From: Chthonomonas sp. UBA2391 | Lineage (GTDB): Bacteria > Armatimonadota > Fimbriimonadia > Fimbriimonadales > Fimbriimonadaceae | Direction: 5' to 3' | Assembly: GCA_002343825.1 (NCBI GenBank) | Contig: DDSL01000013.1 | Location: 18,506-38,202 of the forward strand | DNA length: 19,697 bases | Shown: positions 7,293-14,395 of the stretch, in pieces | How positions within the stretch are numbered: the stretch's first letter is position 1 | Layout of the letters: every line of letters begins with the position of its first letter | Position numbers and translations under genes: made by a program | The notes under the pieces: model-generated | What the model was told of the DNA's origin: nothing | The model's input: the letters and a program-made list of their open reading frames with translations, nothing else | The model's database searches: none

Positions 7293-7880
7293 TCACTTCT
7301 TGGGGGGTTGCACGAGGATCGCCTTCGGAGCTTTGGCTTCGGAGGCGAACTTTGTCGCGTACTTCGCTGGAGCTTGGTCAAAGGCATCTTGGGCCTCTTC
7401 GCTCGAGACGAAGTAGCGCACGCCCTGGTAGTCGCAGTACCCAAAGGCGTCGGAGTACTTGGCAAACTTTGTCTCAGTTACTGGGCACTGCATCACGACC
7501 TTCGCGGGGATGTTTTGGTACGCCTTGGGGTTCGCCTTCCAGGCTTCGTTGGCTTCTTCATGTAGGATCAAAAACTGGGTCTGGCCAACGGTGTAGACAA
7601 ACTGGGCTGTCTTCTTGGTCACCACCTGACGTGCAACCGGGTCGAAGAGACTTGTCCCGAGGATTCCCTCTTTAGGGGCCTTCTTCAGTGCAGCGTCGGG
7701 TGACTTGGCGAAGGCCTGCGGGCAGCCGTTGCAGCAGAATTCGTACCTAAAGCTGGCATATTCAACGACCGTGATCGTGTCGGTCGCCTCGTGCCCCATG
7801 ATCGGACAGATCGGGGTCTTGATTTCGGGACCGGCCAGCGCGAGGGCTAAAAGAACGGATGCGGTAACCATGGAGGCCAT
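7293..7880 (-). CDS. Exported protein with two YHS/TRASH-like metal-binding domains
   Basis: The protein is 195 residues from the ATG at 7880; an alternative ATG at 7871 also keeps the signal peptide (hydrophobic to about residue 17), and neither has a clear Shine-Dalgarno. The first domain (about 24-70) has CPIMGHE with Cys25, then YEFCCNGCPQAF with Cys49, Cys50 and Cys53, the layout of YHS/TRASH-type heavy-metal domains. The second (about 131-178) has CPVTETKF with Cys132 and DYQGVRYFVSSEEAQDAF, where the usual late cysteine is replaced by serine and alanine, so only the first domain should bind metal fully. A role in periplasmic metal handling is inferred. It starts 33 bases after the tRNA-Met on the same strand. 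Confidence 0.8.
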   Translation of the reverse strand: MASMVTASVLLALALAGPEIKTPICPIMGHEATDTITVVEYASFRYEFCCNGCPQAFAKSPDAALKKAPKEGILGTSLFDPVARQVVTKKTAQFVYTVGQTQFLILHEEANEAWKANPKAYQNIPAKVVMQCPVTETKFAKYSDAFGYCDYQGVRYFVSSEEAQDAFDQAPAKYATKFASEAKAPKAILVQPPKK

Positions 7881-7913
7881 GCTACCAGTTGGCCCTGGCG
7901 AGAAAAAGGGAAG

Positions 7914-7990
7914 TGGTAGCAGCGGACGGACTCGAACCGTCGACCTAACGGGTATGAACCGTTTGCTCTAACCAACTGAGCTACGCTGCC
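7914..7990 (-). tRNA. tRNA-Met (CAU), elongator type, CCA encoded
   Basis: Read on the minus strand, this 77-base cloverleaf has acceptor arm GGCAGCG/CGCTGCT, D arm GCTC/GAGC, anticodon stem AACGG/CCGTT with loop TTCATAC (anticodon CAU), T arm GACGG/CCGTC with TTCGAGT, discriminator A and an encoded CCA (7914-7916). The D arm and the lack of a C1-A72 mismatch and GGG/CCC anticodon pairs argue against initiator tRNA. tRNA-Ile with a lysidine-modified CAU anticodon remains possible. The first acceptor pair is G1-U72. The 5' end is only 14 bases from the hydrolase stop codon. A CATAAT hexamer on the minus strand (8004-8009) may be its -10 box, and CCCTTTTTC after the CCA may be a weak stop. Confidence 0.95.
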
Positions 7991-8004
7991 GAACGATCTT
8001 TCAA

Positions 8005-8832
8005 TTATGGCCGAAAATCGCGCCGGACTTGGAAGCCCGACCGGTGCCGGTCTTCCCAATTTCGCACGTCGCCCTCGGCCCGTGCTTGTTCCAGAGCATC
8101 AAAGTCTAGGTCGGCGAGCGCAAGTCCGTGTTCTTCGGGCCCCGTCTCGGCCAGGATCGCGGACTCGGGAAAGGGGGCGACGCTGGGGGCGATGATGGCG
8201 CTGGTGCCACAGCTTTCGGGCAGGGGCTCACGCCCCAAAGAACCACCCAGCGAGCTATGAAGCACGAAGATCTGGTGTTCCACCGCCCGGGCCAACGCGC
8301 ACCAACGCACCCGCTGAAATCCTCTTTGCGTCTCGGTGAAGGCGGGAATCGCGAGGACTCTTCGGCCCTCTTCGGCGAGATTTCGGGCGGCGGGGCCGAA
8401 CTCACTATCGTAGCAAATCGCGACCCCGAGTTCGGGATGGTCTGGCTGAACCCAATCTTGGCCGGCTGCGAGGCCTAGTGGGGCGACCTCATATTGTGTG
8501 AGCACCATCTTGGGGGTCCAAACACCCGCGACCGGGCACTCGTTCGTAATTCCAGAGGGCCGCCGAACGTAGGTGCTCCCCCCGACGATGAGGATGTCGT
8601 CTCGGGTGACTGCGGCTCGATAGGTCTCGGCGTAGTCGGCAAGAAAAGCCGGGAAGTCGGGTTCTTCGAGGTCGGGTTTCAGGGCCAAGAGTTCGAATGT
8701 GACATTCTCGGGCAATACCAAGAGATCGGCGCACTCTGCCAGGGCGCGTTGAATCATCCCGTTGAGTCGATCCCAAAACTGTGCTTCGGTCGCGATGACC
8801 TCAACGCGCCATCTGGCAACCGCGACCCTCAC
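8005..8832 (-). CDS. Carbon-nitrogen hydrolase (nitrilase superfamily)
   Basis: The protein is 275 residues and cytoplasmic. The nitrilase-type triad is visible: Glu42 in LVLPEN, Lys108 in WTPKM and the nucleophile Cys140 in AICYDSEF. WCALARAVEHQIFVLHSS (177-194) matches the family's helix before the last core strand. I choose the GTG at 8832 because its GTGA overlaps the GNAT stop codon and GGAG lies eight bases upstream. The GTG at 8841 has no room for a ribosome site but would add only three residues. Enzymes of this superfamily cleave amide or nitrile C-N bonds; the substrate is not evident. In many bacteria this domain follows a GNAT domain in one bifunctional chain, exactly the order of the upstream gene here. 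It is the last gene of the parB-GNAT-hydrolase unit. Confidence 0.9.
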   Translation of the reverse strand: MRVAVARWRVEVIATEAQFWDRLNGMIQRALAECADLLVLPENVTFELLALKPDLEEPDFPAFLADYAETYRAAVTRDDILIVGGSTYVRRPSGITNECPVAGVWTPKMVLTQYEVAPLGLAAGQDWVQPDHPELGVAICYDSEFGPAARNLAEEGRRVLAIPAFTETQRGFQRVRWCALARAVEHQIFVLHSSLGGSLGREPLPESCGTSAIIAPSVAPFPESAILAETGPEEHGLALADLDFDALEQARAEGDVRNWEDRHRSGFQVRRDFRP

Positions 8833-9431
8833 GGAGTCCACTCCAGGATTGCGGCGGCGTGCCCAGATTCTTCGTCATCCATATGGTTTTCCACGATTCC
8901 TCGATATCTCATGCCGATGCGGAGCAAGGGGGTCAGAGTTCTGTCAGTCATCGATCCGGCCGCAACGGCGTCGGCATAGGCCTGAGGTGTGGCCAGCCCC
9001 GAAGCCCGAAAGTCGGGGATGCGGCACGCGGTAGCGAGGAGGGCAATGCCGTTCCGCCCGACCAAACTCATACGGGCGCCATAGAGTTTTCGGGCGATCC
9101 CGAGTCCACGGGCCTCGGGATGGACCGAGATGTCGGCGGCAAAGAGCACCTCTCCCGTCGAATCGTGTCCCGAGAACCAGTAGTCGCCGCAAGTGCCCTC
9201 CCAGGCGGGATGTAGTTCCCACCGCGTTCTCGGGATCCGGAGGGCGCTGGCACTGCCCACGATCTGGCCCTCGCGAACGGCAACGAACTGGCCTTCGGGG
9301 TAGCGTGTGAGGTGAGATTCAAGATGTTCTGGTTTCCAAAGGAGTTCCGCCGGAAAAGGAGCAGGAAAGCAGAGCCGCTGGAGGGCCACGACGGCGTTGA
9401 AGTCGCCCGCCAGAAGGGGACGGATTTCCAT
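8829..9431 (-). CDS. GNAT-family N-acyltransferase
   Basis: The protein is 200 residues. The N-terminal strand-helix MEIRPLLAGDFNAVVALQRL is typical of GNAT proteins. The acyl-CoA pyrophosphate loop is VHPEARGLGIARKL (103-116), the R-G-x-G/A form of motif A. Its start codon shares one base with the parB stop (TGATG) and its stop overlaps the next start (GTGA), so the three genes are translationally coupled. The C-terminal GMRYRGIVENHMDDEESG and ILEW resemble the junction region of fused GNAT/carbon-nitrogen hydrolase proteins, suggesting the two genes represent a split form of that enzyme. The acyl acceptor is unknown. Confidence 0.9.
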   Translation of the reverse strand: MEIRPLLAGDFNAVVALQRLCFPAPFPAELLWKPEHLESHLTRYPEGQFVAVREGQIVGSASALRIPRTRWELHPAWEGTCGDYWFSGHDSTGEVLFAADISVHPEARGLGIARKLYGARMSLVGRNGIALLATACRIPDFRASGLATPQAYADAVAAGSMTDRTLTPLLRIGMRYRGIVENHMDDEESGHAAAILEWTP

Positions 9432-10336
9432 CAGGCCGGCTGGCCTACTCCCAAGAGGTCCAAGATCCGCTGCAGGTCTTCATCGCTATAAAAGTCCACC
9501 ACGAGCTTGCCGCCCGCCTTGCCGCGATTGATACTTGTTGGGGAACCGAAGTACATGCTGAGTCCCTCTTCGAGGGCTCGGATGTTGGGATCGACAAACC
9601 GAATCTGGGGCAAGGGTCGCTCAAGCGGGACAGCCCGGACCAGAGCTTCGACCTGGCGAGCCGAGAGACCCTGTTCGAGGATCTTGCGGTAGATCTCAAG
9701 CTGGCGGGCTTCACTCTCCAGAGAAACAAGCGGTCGGACCTGACCCTCGCTCACCAAGCCATTCTCGATTCCGAACTGAACTTCATCAGGAAGCCGAAGT
9801 AGTCTGAGAGTATTGCTGACTGCGGCACGGCTCTTTCCGACCCGCTGGGCGACGTCTTCTTGGCTGAGTTTGAATTGGTCCATCAGCTCACGATAGGCGC
9901 GCGCGGCTTCGATCGCAGAAAGATCCTCTCGCTGGATGTTCTCGATCAGGGCCATTTCGAGCGAGCGCTGGTTATCGACGTTGCGCAGGACAACCGGTAC
10001 CTTAGCAAGACCCGCCAGCTTTGCCGCCCGGAGTCGGCGCTCTCCGGCGATGAGTTCATAGCCCTCGCCCGACTTGCGCACGACCAGGGGCTGGATGATC
10101 CCGACCGCTCGGACGCTGGCGCTCAGTTCGGCTAGAGCCTCTTGATCATAGTGGTTACGCGGCTGGTATTCGTTTGCCCGAATGAGGTCCACTGAAACCT
10201 CGAGAATCCCCTCGCGGGGAGCCTGGGATGCTTCGGAACCCTTCTTGACGGCCGGGGGCGCCACCCTTTCTGGGGCTGGGGTCGTGGCCGCGCTCGGCAT
10301 GAGCTGGGCTAAGCCCTTCCCAAGGGCCCGTCTCAT
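9431..10336 (-). CDS. parB: Chromosome-partition protein ParB (Spo0J family)
   Basis: The protein is 301 residues. ParB binds centromere-like parS sites, loads as a CTP-dependent sliding clamp and works with the ATPase ParA. Visible are the usual N-terminal ALGKGLAQLM, a linker rich in Ala and Pro, the CTP-binding domain with QPR (58-60), AGERRLRAAKLAG (97-109) and the ENIQREDLSAIEAA block (132-145), then a helix-turn-helix (SQEDVAQRVGKSRAAVSNTL, 158-177) and a C-terminal dimerisation segment from about 250. AAGGAG lies nine bases before the ATG. ParB is usually encoded next to parA; here flagellin lies upstream instead, and the downstream genes are GNAT and hydrolase. No complete parS site was found in the window. 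Confidence 0.95.
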   Translation of the reverse strand: MRRALGKGLAQLMPSAATTPAPERVAPPAVKKGSEASQAPREGILEVSVDLIRANEYQPRNHYDQEALAELSASVRAVGIIQPLVVRKSGEGYELIAGERRLRAAKLAGLAKVPVVLRNVDNQRSLEMALIENIQREDLSAIEAARAYRELMDQFKLSQEDVAQRVGKSRAAVSNTLRLLRLPDEVQFGIENGLVSEGQVRPLVSLESEARQLEIYRKILEQGLSARQVEALVRAVPLERPLPQIRFVDPNIRALEEGLSMYFGSPTSINRGKAGGKLVVDFYSDEDLQRILDLLGVGQPA

Positions 10337-10391
10337 CGAGTAACTCCTTCGGAAACCTGATCAACCGCGGGCGTCATGCCCGTATTATGAC

Positions 10392-11858
10392 CTACTGTCC
10401 GCGCAGAAGATCGAGGATGGCCCGCGGCTGCTGATTGGCTTGGGCGAGCATCGAGACACCGCTTTGCTGAAGGATCTGGAGTTGAGTGAATCGGGTCATC
10501 TCCGAGGCCATGTCGGCATCTCGAATTTGGCTTTCGGAAGCCGTCATGTTCTCCTTGGCCACACCCAATGAGCGGACGGTGCTATCGAGATAATTGGCTT
10601 GGAAGGAGCCCAGATCGCCCCGAGCCCGGGCGATGTCGCGAATCGCTTCGTCAATGATGCGCAGGGCATCGTTTGCTCCGTCTCGGCTTGTGACGTCGAT
10701 GGTGGAAAGGTTAGATCCCGGGAGGACCGTTGAGCCGAGGTTAGCGCTGAAGGCCCGCGGCATGGCGAGAAAGATGGATTGGTTGGCGTTCGGGCCAATC
10801 TGGAATTGAACCGAACTCGCCTGGAGGACCGCAACGTTGGTAGCGCCTCCGAAGAGCGTGCCCCAGTTGGCGTCGGCGGCACTGGTGATATTGATGAGGT
10901 TACCGAACGTATCGGTAATCTTCAGACCCGAGTCGCCGGGACCGCGTCCTCCCGAAAACTGGACGGTTTCAGGGCCATCGACAGTAGGCACGGTGACATC
11001 ATAAACAGCATCGAAGCCCTGGAAGGCCACGCTCGCCACGTTATGCAGAACTCCTGCCGGGTCGTTAAAGTTGAGTGGAAACTGAGAGCCTGGGGTCGTA
11101 TTGGTCAGGCGGATCGAAACGGGTCCGGCCCCGGTCACCGAGGCGACCACGCCGGTTTGCGTGCTGATCTCGTTGATTCTGGCGGCCAGCGACTGGAGGG
11201 TCAGGGTGCCGTCGCTGACGATCGAGTAGCCATTGATCACGATTGAGCCAACCGTGCTCACAACAGAGGCTGAGTTCGCAAAAGTCCGGTTGGTCGGCAG
11301 CGTTGCCGAGCTAGCCGGCGAAACCTGGTTGATGCTAACGTTCCCGTTGACGACCTGCTTTCCGTTGAAGCTTCCGCCCAGGTAGATCCCGCCGATCGCG
11401 GTCGGATTGGTGACGTTGGCGACGGTCCCGGTGGTTCCGTCGAGAAGATTTTTGGTGCCCCAACTGGTGCTGCGGGCGATGCGGTCGATGCTCTGCAGGC
11501 TCGATCGGATCTGGCCCTGGTCGGCCTGAAGCTGGGCGCTATCAACGACCGCCGTGTTGGCCGCGTGGACCGCGATCGAGCGCATGTTTCGAAGGAGGGT
11601 CTGAACTTCTTCAAGCGCGGCCTCGGCCGTCTTGGCCATGTTCACCGCGTCTTGGCTATTGCGGATCGCCTGGTCGAGTCCTCGGATCTGAGTCCGCATC
11701 CCCTCGCTGATCATCAGTCCTGCCGGGTCGTCGCTGGCGTTTACGATGCGGAGCCCGGTGCTGAGTCGGCTGATCGAGCCGCCGAGTTGGTTGACGGTTC
11801 CGGTCAAGCTCCGCAGAGCGTTGAGGGCCTGAATATTGGTGTTGATCTTGAGGCTCAT
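10392..11858 (-). CDS. fliC: Flagellin
   Basis: The protein is 488 residues and the filament subunit of the flagellum, exported by the flagellar type III apparatus (no signal peptide). The conserved D0/D1 N-terminus runs from residue 1 to about 140 (MSLKINTNIQALNALRSL, then SRLSTGLRIVNASDDPAGL). The matching C-terminus covers about 395-488 (DEAIRDIARARGDLGSFQ and ending QANQQPRAILDLLRG). The variable centre (about 145-390) includes a Flagellin_IN-like motif (about 204-253: IVINGYSI, LAARINEIS, TGVVASV). It is encoded alone, with AAGGATG about eight bases before the ATG and a sigma-28-type promoter upstream. No other flagellar gene is in the window. A short GC hairpin (10368-10382) without a T-run follows the stop codon. 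Confidence 0.97.
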   Translation of the reverse strand: MSLKINTNIQALNALRSLTGTVNQLGGSISRLSTGLRIVNASDDPAGLMISEGMRTQIRGLDQAIRNSQDAVNMAKTAEAALEEVQTLLRNMRSIAVHAANTAVVDSAQLQADQGQIRSSLQSIDRIARSTSWGTKNLLDGTTGTVANVTNPTAIGGIYLGGSFNGKQVVNGNVSINQVSPASSATLPTNRTFANSASVVSTVGSIVINGYSIVSDGTLTLQSLAARINEISTQTGVVASVTGAGPVSIRLTNTTPGSQFPLNFNDPAGVLHNVASVAFQGFDAVYDVTVPTVDGPETVQFSGGRGPGDSGLKITDTFGNLINITSAADANWGTLFGGATNVAVLQASSVQFQIGPNANQSIFLAMPRAFSANLGSTVLPGSNLSTIDVTSRDGANDALRIIDEAIRDIARARGDLGSFQANYLDSTVRSLGVAKENMTASESQIRDADMASEMTRFTQLQILQQSGVSMLAQANQQPRAILDLLRGQ

Positions 11859-11918
11859 GCTTTCATCCTTGCGCGCCGAGATACTTTTTTCGGGAAATCC
11901 ACTCCCGCTTGTGTGAAA

Positions 11919-11945
11919 TTGTCGGCGAAGTATGGAAGAAACTTA
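11919..11945 (-). promoter_or_regulatory. Sigma-28 (FliA)-type promoter of flagellin
   Basis: On the minus strand TAAGTTT (11939-11945) and GCCGACAA (11919-11926) are separated by 12 bases. The TAA and the -10 element have the same relative distance as in the FliA consensus TAAAGTTT-N11-GCCGATAA; the -10 differs at one position. Transcription would start near 11912, giving a leader of about 54 bases. Flagellin genes are classically class 3 genes read by this sigma factor, which strengthens the call. The rest of 11859-12075 holds nothing else I can support. Confidence 0.75.
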
Positions 11946-12075
11946 GGCCGTGGGCGATGAGGGGTCATCTAGGCCTCTTCAGACCGATAGGTCCGATCTA
12001 TCCAACAGAGTCCTATACGCCCTATCAGAGCCAGAACCCGCCATTCGGGGGACCGGCGAAGGAGTTCGAGCGACG

Positions 12076-13920
12076 CTAGGGAAAGTAGGTGAGACCGAGT
12101 CCTGCGATCCTCTCCAAAATCCCACGCCGAGGATCCACTTCGTCATCGAGGTGGCGGGACTCTACCTCGGCTTGTAAGAGAAGACGAATCCCCTTCTCTC
12201 GATCGCCGCTTCGGGCATGGAAGGAGCCGAGAATGTATAGGTTGCTGAGAGCTTCAGGGTGTCGCTCGCCAAGATCTTGGCGGGACGCTTCTTGGCATTC
12301 GACAAGGAGCTTTTCGGCTTCGACGAGCCTGCCGGTCGCTTCATAGATAGAGGCGAGTCCGCTTAGGCTGTCCCTGGTTTGGGGGTGCCGGCGACCGTGC
12401 ATTTCCGTGCGGATTTGAAGTTGTTCAAGGATCAACTGCTCGGCGAGGTCCCATTGCTTAGATCGCACGTGCATCAAGATCATCAATCCCATAAATCCAA
12501 GGGTGGTGGTGTCGCGATCTCCCAGGACCCCTCGGCTTCGCTCCAAACCCAGTTGGCAGAAAGCTTCGAGCTTTTCGAAGTGCTTCCCCCCGCAAGCGAG
12601 CGAGGCAAAATGCTGCATGCAGGATAGCGTCTGCGGATCTTCGCCTCCATACTCCGCTCGGCAGATTTGGAACGCCTCCGCGATGATTGGGGTTGCTTCG
12701 GCTCGACGGCCGAGCCGGTCGTACAGAGTTGCCAGGTTGGCCTGAATTTGAAGGGTGTCTTTGTCTTTCTCGCCCTTGACCTTGCGCGAGAGTGCCAGAG
12801 CTTCGAGCGCAAACTGTTCGGCCCCGGCTGGGTTGGCCGAATCCGCCAGCAGCAGCCCCAGTAAGTGCACGCTATCCAACGTCACCGAGTGGTCCCCCAG
12901 CGTTTCTCGGGTAAGCCCATAGGCCTCCTCTATGACGGGCTTCGCCTCGTCGGCTCGACCTTGCGCAAAGAGAACCCACCCGAACTCGTTCAAGGTATCC
13001 AAGGTCTTCTCATGGCTTTTTCCCAAGGTTTCGCGGCGACGCATGAGGAGATCGATCAGAAGCGGCTCGGCCTTGGCAAGCTCGTCGCAGTCAAAAAGGA
13101 ACTTGCTCAGGGTCGCCTGTAGATCGAGCGTTTCCTGGTTGTTTTCGCCCAGAAATCTCCGGGAGATCTCGAACGCTTCAACAAGGAGAGGTTGTGCCAA
13201 CTCATTTTGTTCGGCCTCTGCGTGGAGCTTCCCGGCCAATCGAAGGATCGGGAGGGTTTCCTGGGTTCCACGGCCCAAGAGATCCCGAGCCATAGCGAGC
13301 GCCGATTCGGCGAACGGCACTCCTTCCGTATTTGCGTCGCGGTGATAGAGGGCCCGCGCCATTCCAGTAAGCAAGCAGAGGCCGCCGAGCTGCTCTTCGG
13401 CAGTCGCCGATGGGCCAAGGCTTCGGATCAGATCGTGGGCCTCGTTCCACTTGCCCACAAGCGCATAGACCTCGGCGAGCCGGAGCGGCTGAGCCGGAAA
13501 CCTTGCGTCGAGTTCCTGGTAGATCTTTTCAGCCTCTTCGGATCGACCCTCGATGACGAACTCGATCGCCCGGGCCTGGAGCGGATCCGGGGCTTCTGCC
13601 AAGAGGGTACTCAGAGCCGAGCTTAGGTCCTTCTGCGCAAGCTTTAGTTCTTCCTCGACTCTTGGGAGTTCTGCCTCGACTTCCTCTAACTTGCAGTCAA
13701 TCTTCTTGTTTCGGTCGGGTGTGTTGTCGGGGTTGGCTCGTTTTTCCTTGAGCTCTCGCCGCCGATAGCGGTCGTCGGCGACGTATCCCGCAAAGTCCTC
13801 GACTTCCTTTAGGAGGATGAGCGCGTCTTCAAAGGGGTGCTTGGGTATTGATGCGATAGGGTGATCCTTTTTTTCTTGTGCCTTTGGTGCGATGAAGCCA
13901 GTTCGATTACCGAAAGCCAT
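12076..13920 (-). CDS. Kinesin-light-chain-type TPR repeat protein
   Basis: The protein is 614 residues from the ATG at 13920; a TTG at 13974 preceded by GGAAG is an alternative start adding 18 residues. There is no signal peptide, so it is probably cytoplasmic. Residues about 50-105 are highly charged and helical, a likely coiled coil (RYRRRELKEK, KLEEVEAELPRVEEELKLAQ). The rest is tetratricopeptide repeat. From about 205 the repeats are 42 residues long with a recurring LG-x5-TL mark at about 222, 264, 306, 347, 389, 431, 473, 515 and 557, the kinesin-light-chain-like class. Such repeats bind peptides or proteins; no catalytic or nucleotide-binding domain accompanies them. It is divergent from the NIL gene, and no partner is indicated. 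Confidence 0.85.
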   Translation of the reverse strand: MAFGNRTGFIAPKAQEKKDHPIASIPKHPFEDALILLKEVEDFAGYVADDRYRRRELKEKRANPDNTPDRNKKIDCKLEEVEAELPRVEEELKLAQKDLSSALSTLLAEAPDPLQARAIEFVIEGRSEEAEKIYQELDARFPAQPLRLAEVYALVGKWNEAHDLIRSLGPSATAEEQLGGLCLLTGMARALYHRDANTEGVPFAESALAMARDLLGRGTQETLPILRLAGKLHAEAEQNELAQPLLVEAFEISRRFLGENNQETLDLQATLSKFLFDCDELAKAEPLLIDLLMRRRETLGKSHEKTLDTLNEFGWVLFAQGRADEAKPVIEEAYGLTRETLGDHSVTLDSVHLLGLLLADSANPAGAEQFALEALALSRKVKGEKDKDTLQIQANLATLYDRLGRRAEATPIIAEAFQICRAEYGGEDPQTLSCMQHFASLACGGKHFEKLEAFCQLGLERSRGVLGDRDTTTLGFMGLMILMHVRSKQWDLAEQLILEQLQIRTEMHGRRHPQTRDSLSGLASIYEATGRLVEAEKLLVECQEASRQDLGERHPEALSNLYILGSFHARSGDREKGIRLLLQAEVESRHLDDEVDPRRGILERIAGLGLTYFP

Positions 13921-14155
13921 GCCTGGGCTGTGCCCGGAGCACCAGTTGAATGATGCCAGAGAATGGCCGTCCAAGTCCAGCTTCCGAACTCTTTGATGGG
14001 ACTTATCTCCGAGGAAAGGTGGTGTTGACGCTCCTAGCCCTTCCCCTGGCCGCGGATAGCCCGTGGGGTGGTGGACCTCGTCGCCACTCGGGCAAGGCTG
14101 AGTCTCGATGGGCCAGGTTTCGGGTTCTGGATTGCACGTGCCACAATATCAGGGT

Positions 14156-14395
14156 ATGGAAACGGTGGACGTGATGATCACGGCGCGCAAGGAGGCAGTG
14201 GCGCGCCCTTGGCTCTGGCAAGTCGGTAAAGAGTTCGGGGTCAAGGTGAATATCGTCAAGGCCAACATCGACAGCGACTACGGCTGGGCGCATATCCAGC
14301 TCGAAGGCCCGGTCGAAGAGATTCAGCGCGCCACGGCTTGGCTGATGACCACGGGTCTGCACGTCGAAGCCCAGCAGCGCGCCGTCGGGGCATGA
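14156..14395 (+). CDS. Stand-alone NIL-domain protein
   Basis: The protein is 79 residues and consists of a single NIL domain, an ACT-like ferredoxin fold best known as the methionine-sensing tail of the MetN transporter ATPase. The family pattern is clear: a first strand ETVDVMITA, then RPWLWQVGKEFGVKVNIVKANI, GWAHIQLEGPVEEIQRA and a last strand TGLHVEAQ. No transporter or ferredoxin domain is attached, so it may be a free ligand-binding or regulatory subunit. The start at 14156 is chosen by domain fit. AGGG is only one base from the ATG, too close for a normal ribosome site, and a CAATAT hexamer ends seven bases before it, so the transcript may have almost no leader. Its stop overlaps the next start (ATGA). 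Confidence 0.85.
   Translation: METVDVMITARKEAVARPWLWQVGKEFGVKVNIVKANIDSDYGWAHIQLEGPVEEIQRATAWLMTTGLHVEAQQRAVGA

Noticed and set aside
10368..10382. CGGGC-GCCCG hairpin between flagellin and parB as a terminator.
   Set aside because: Only five base pairs and no T-run; insufficient to claim termination.
13950..14174. Possible 74-residue plus-strand gene in the TPR/NIL intergenic region.
   Set aside because: There is no ribosome site, the composition is low-information and proline/arginine-rich, and it overlaps both flanking genes.
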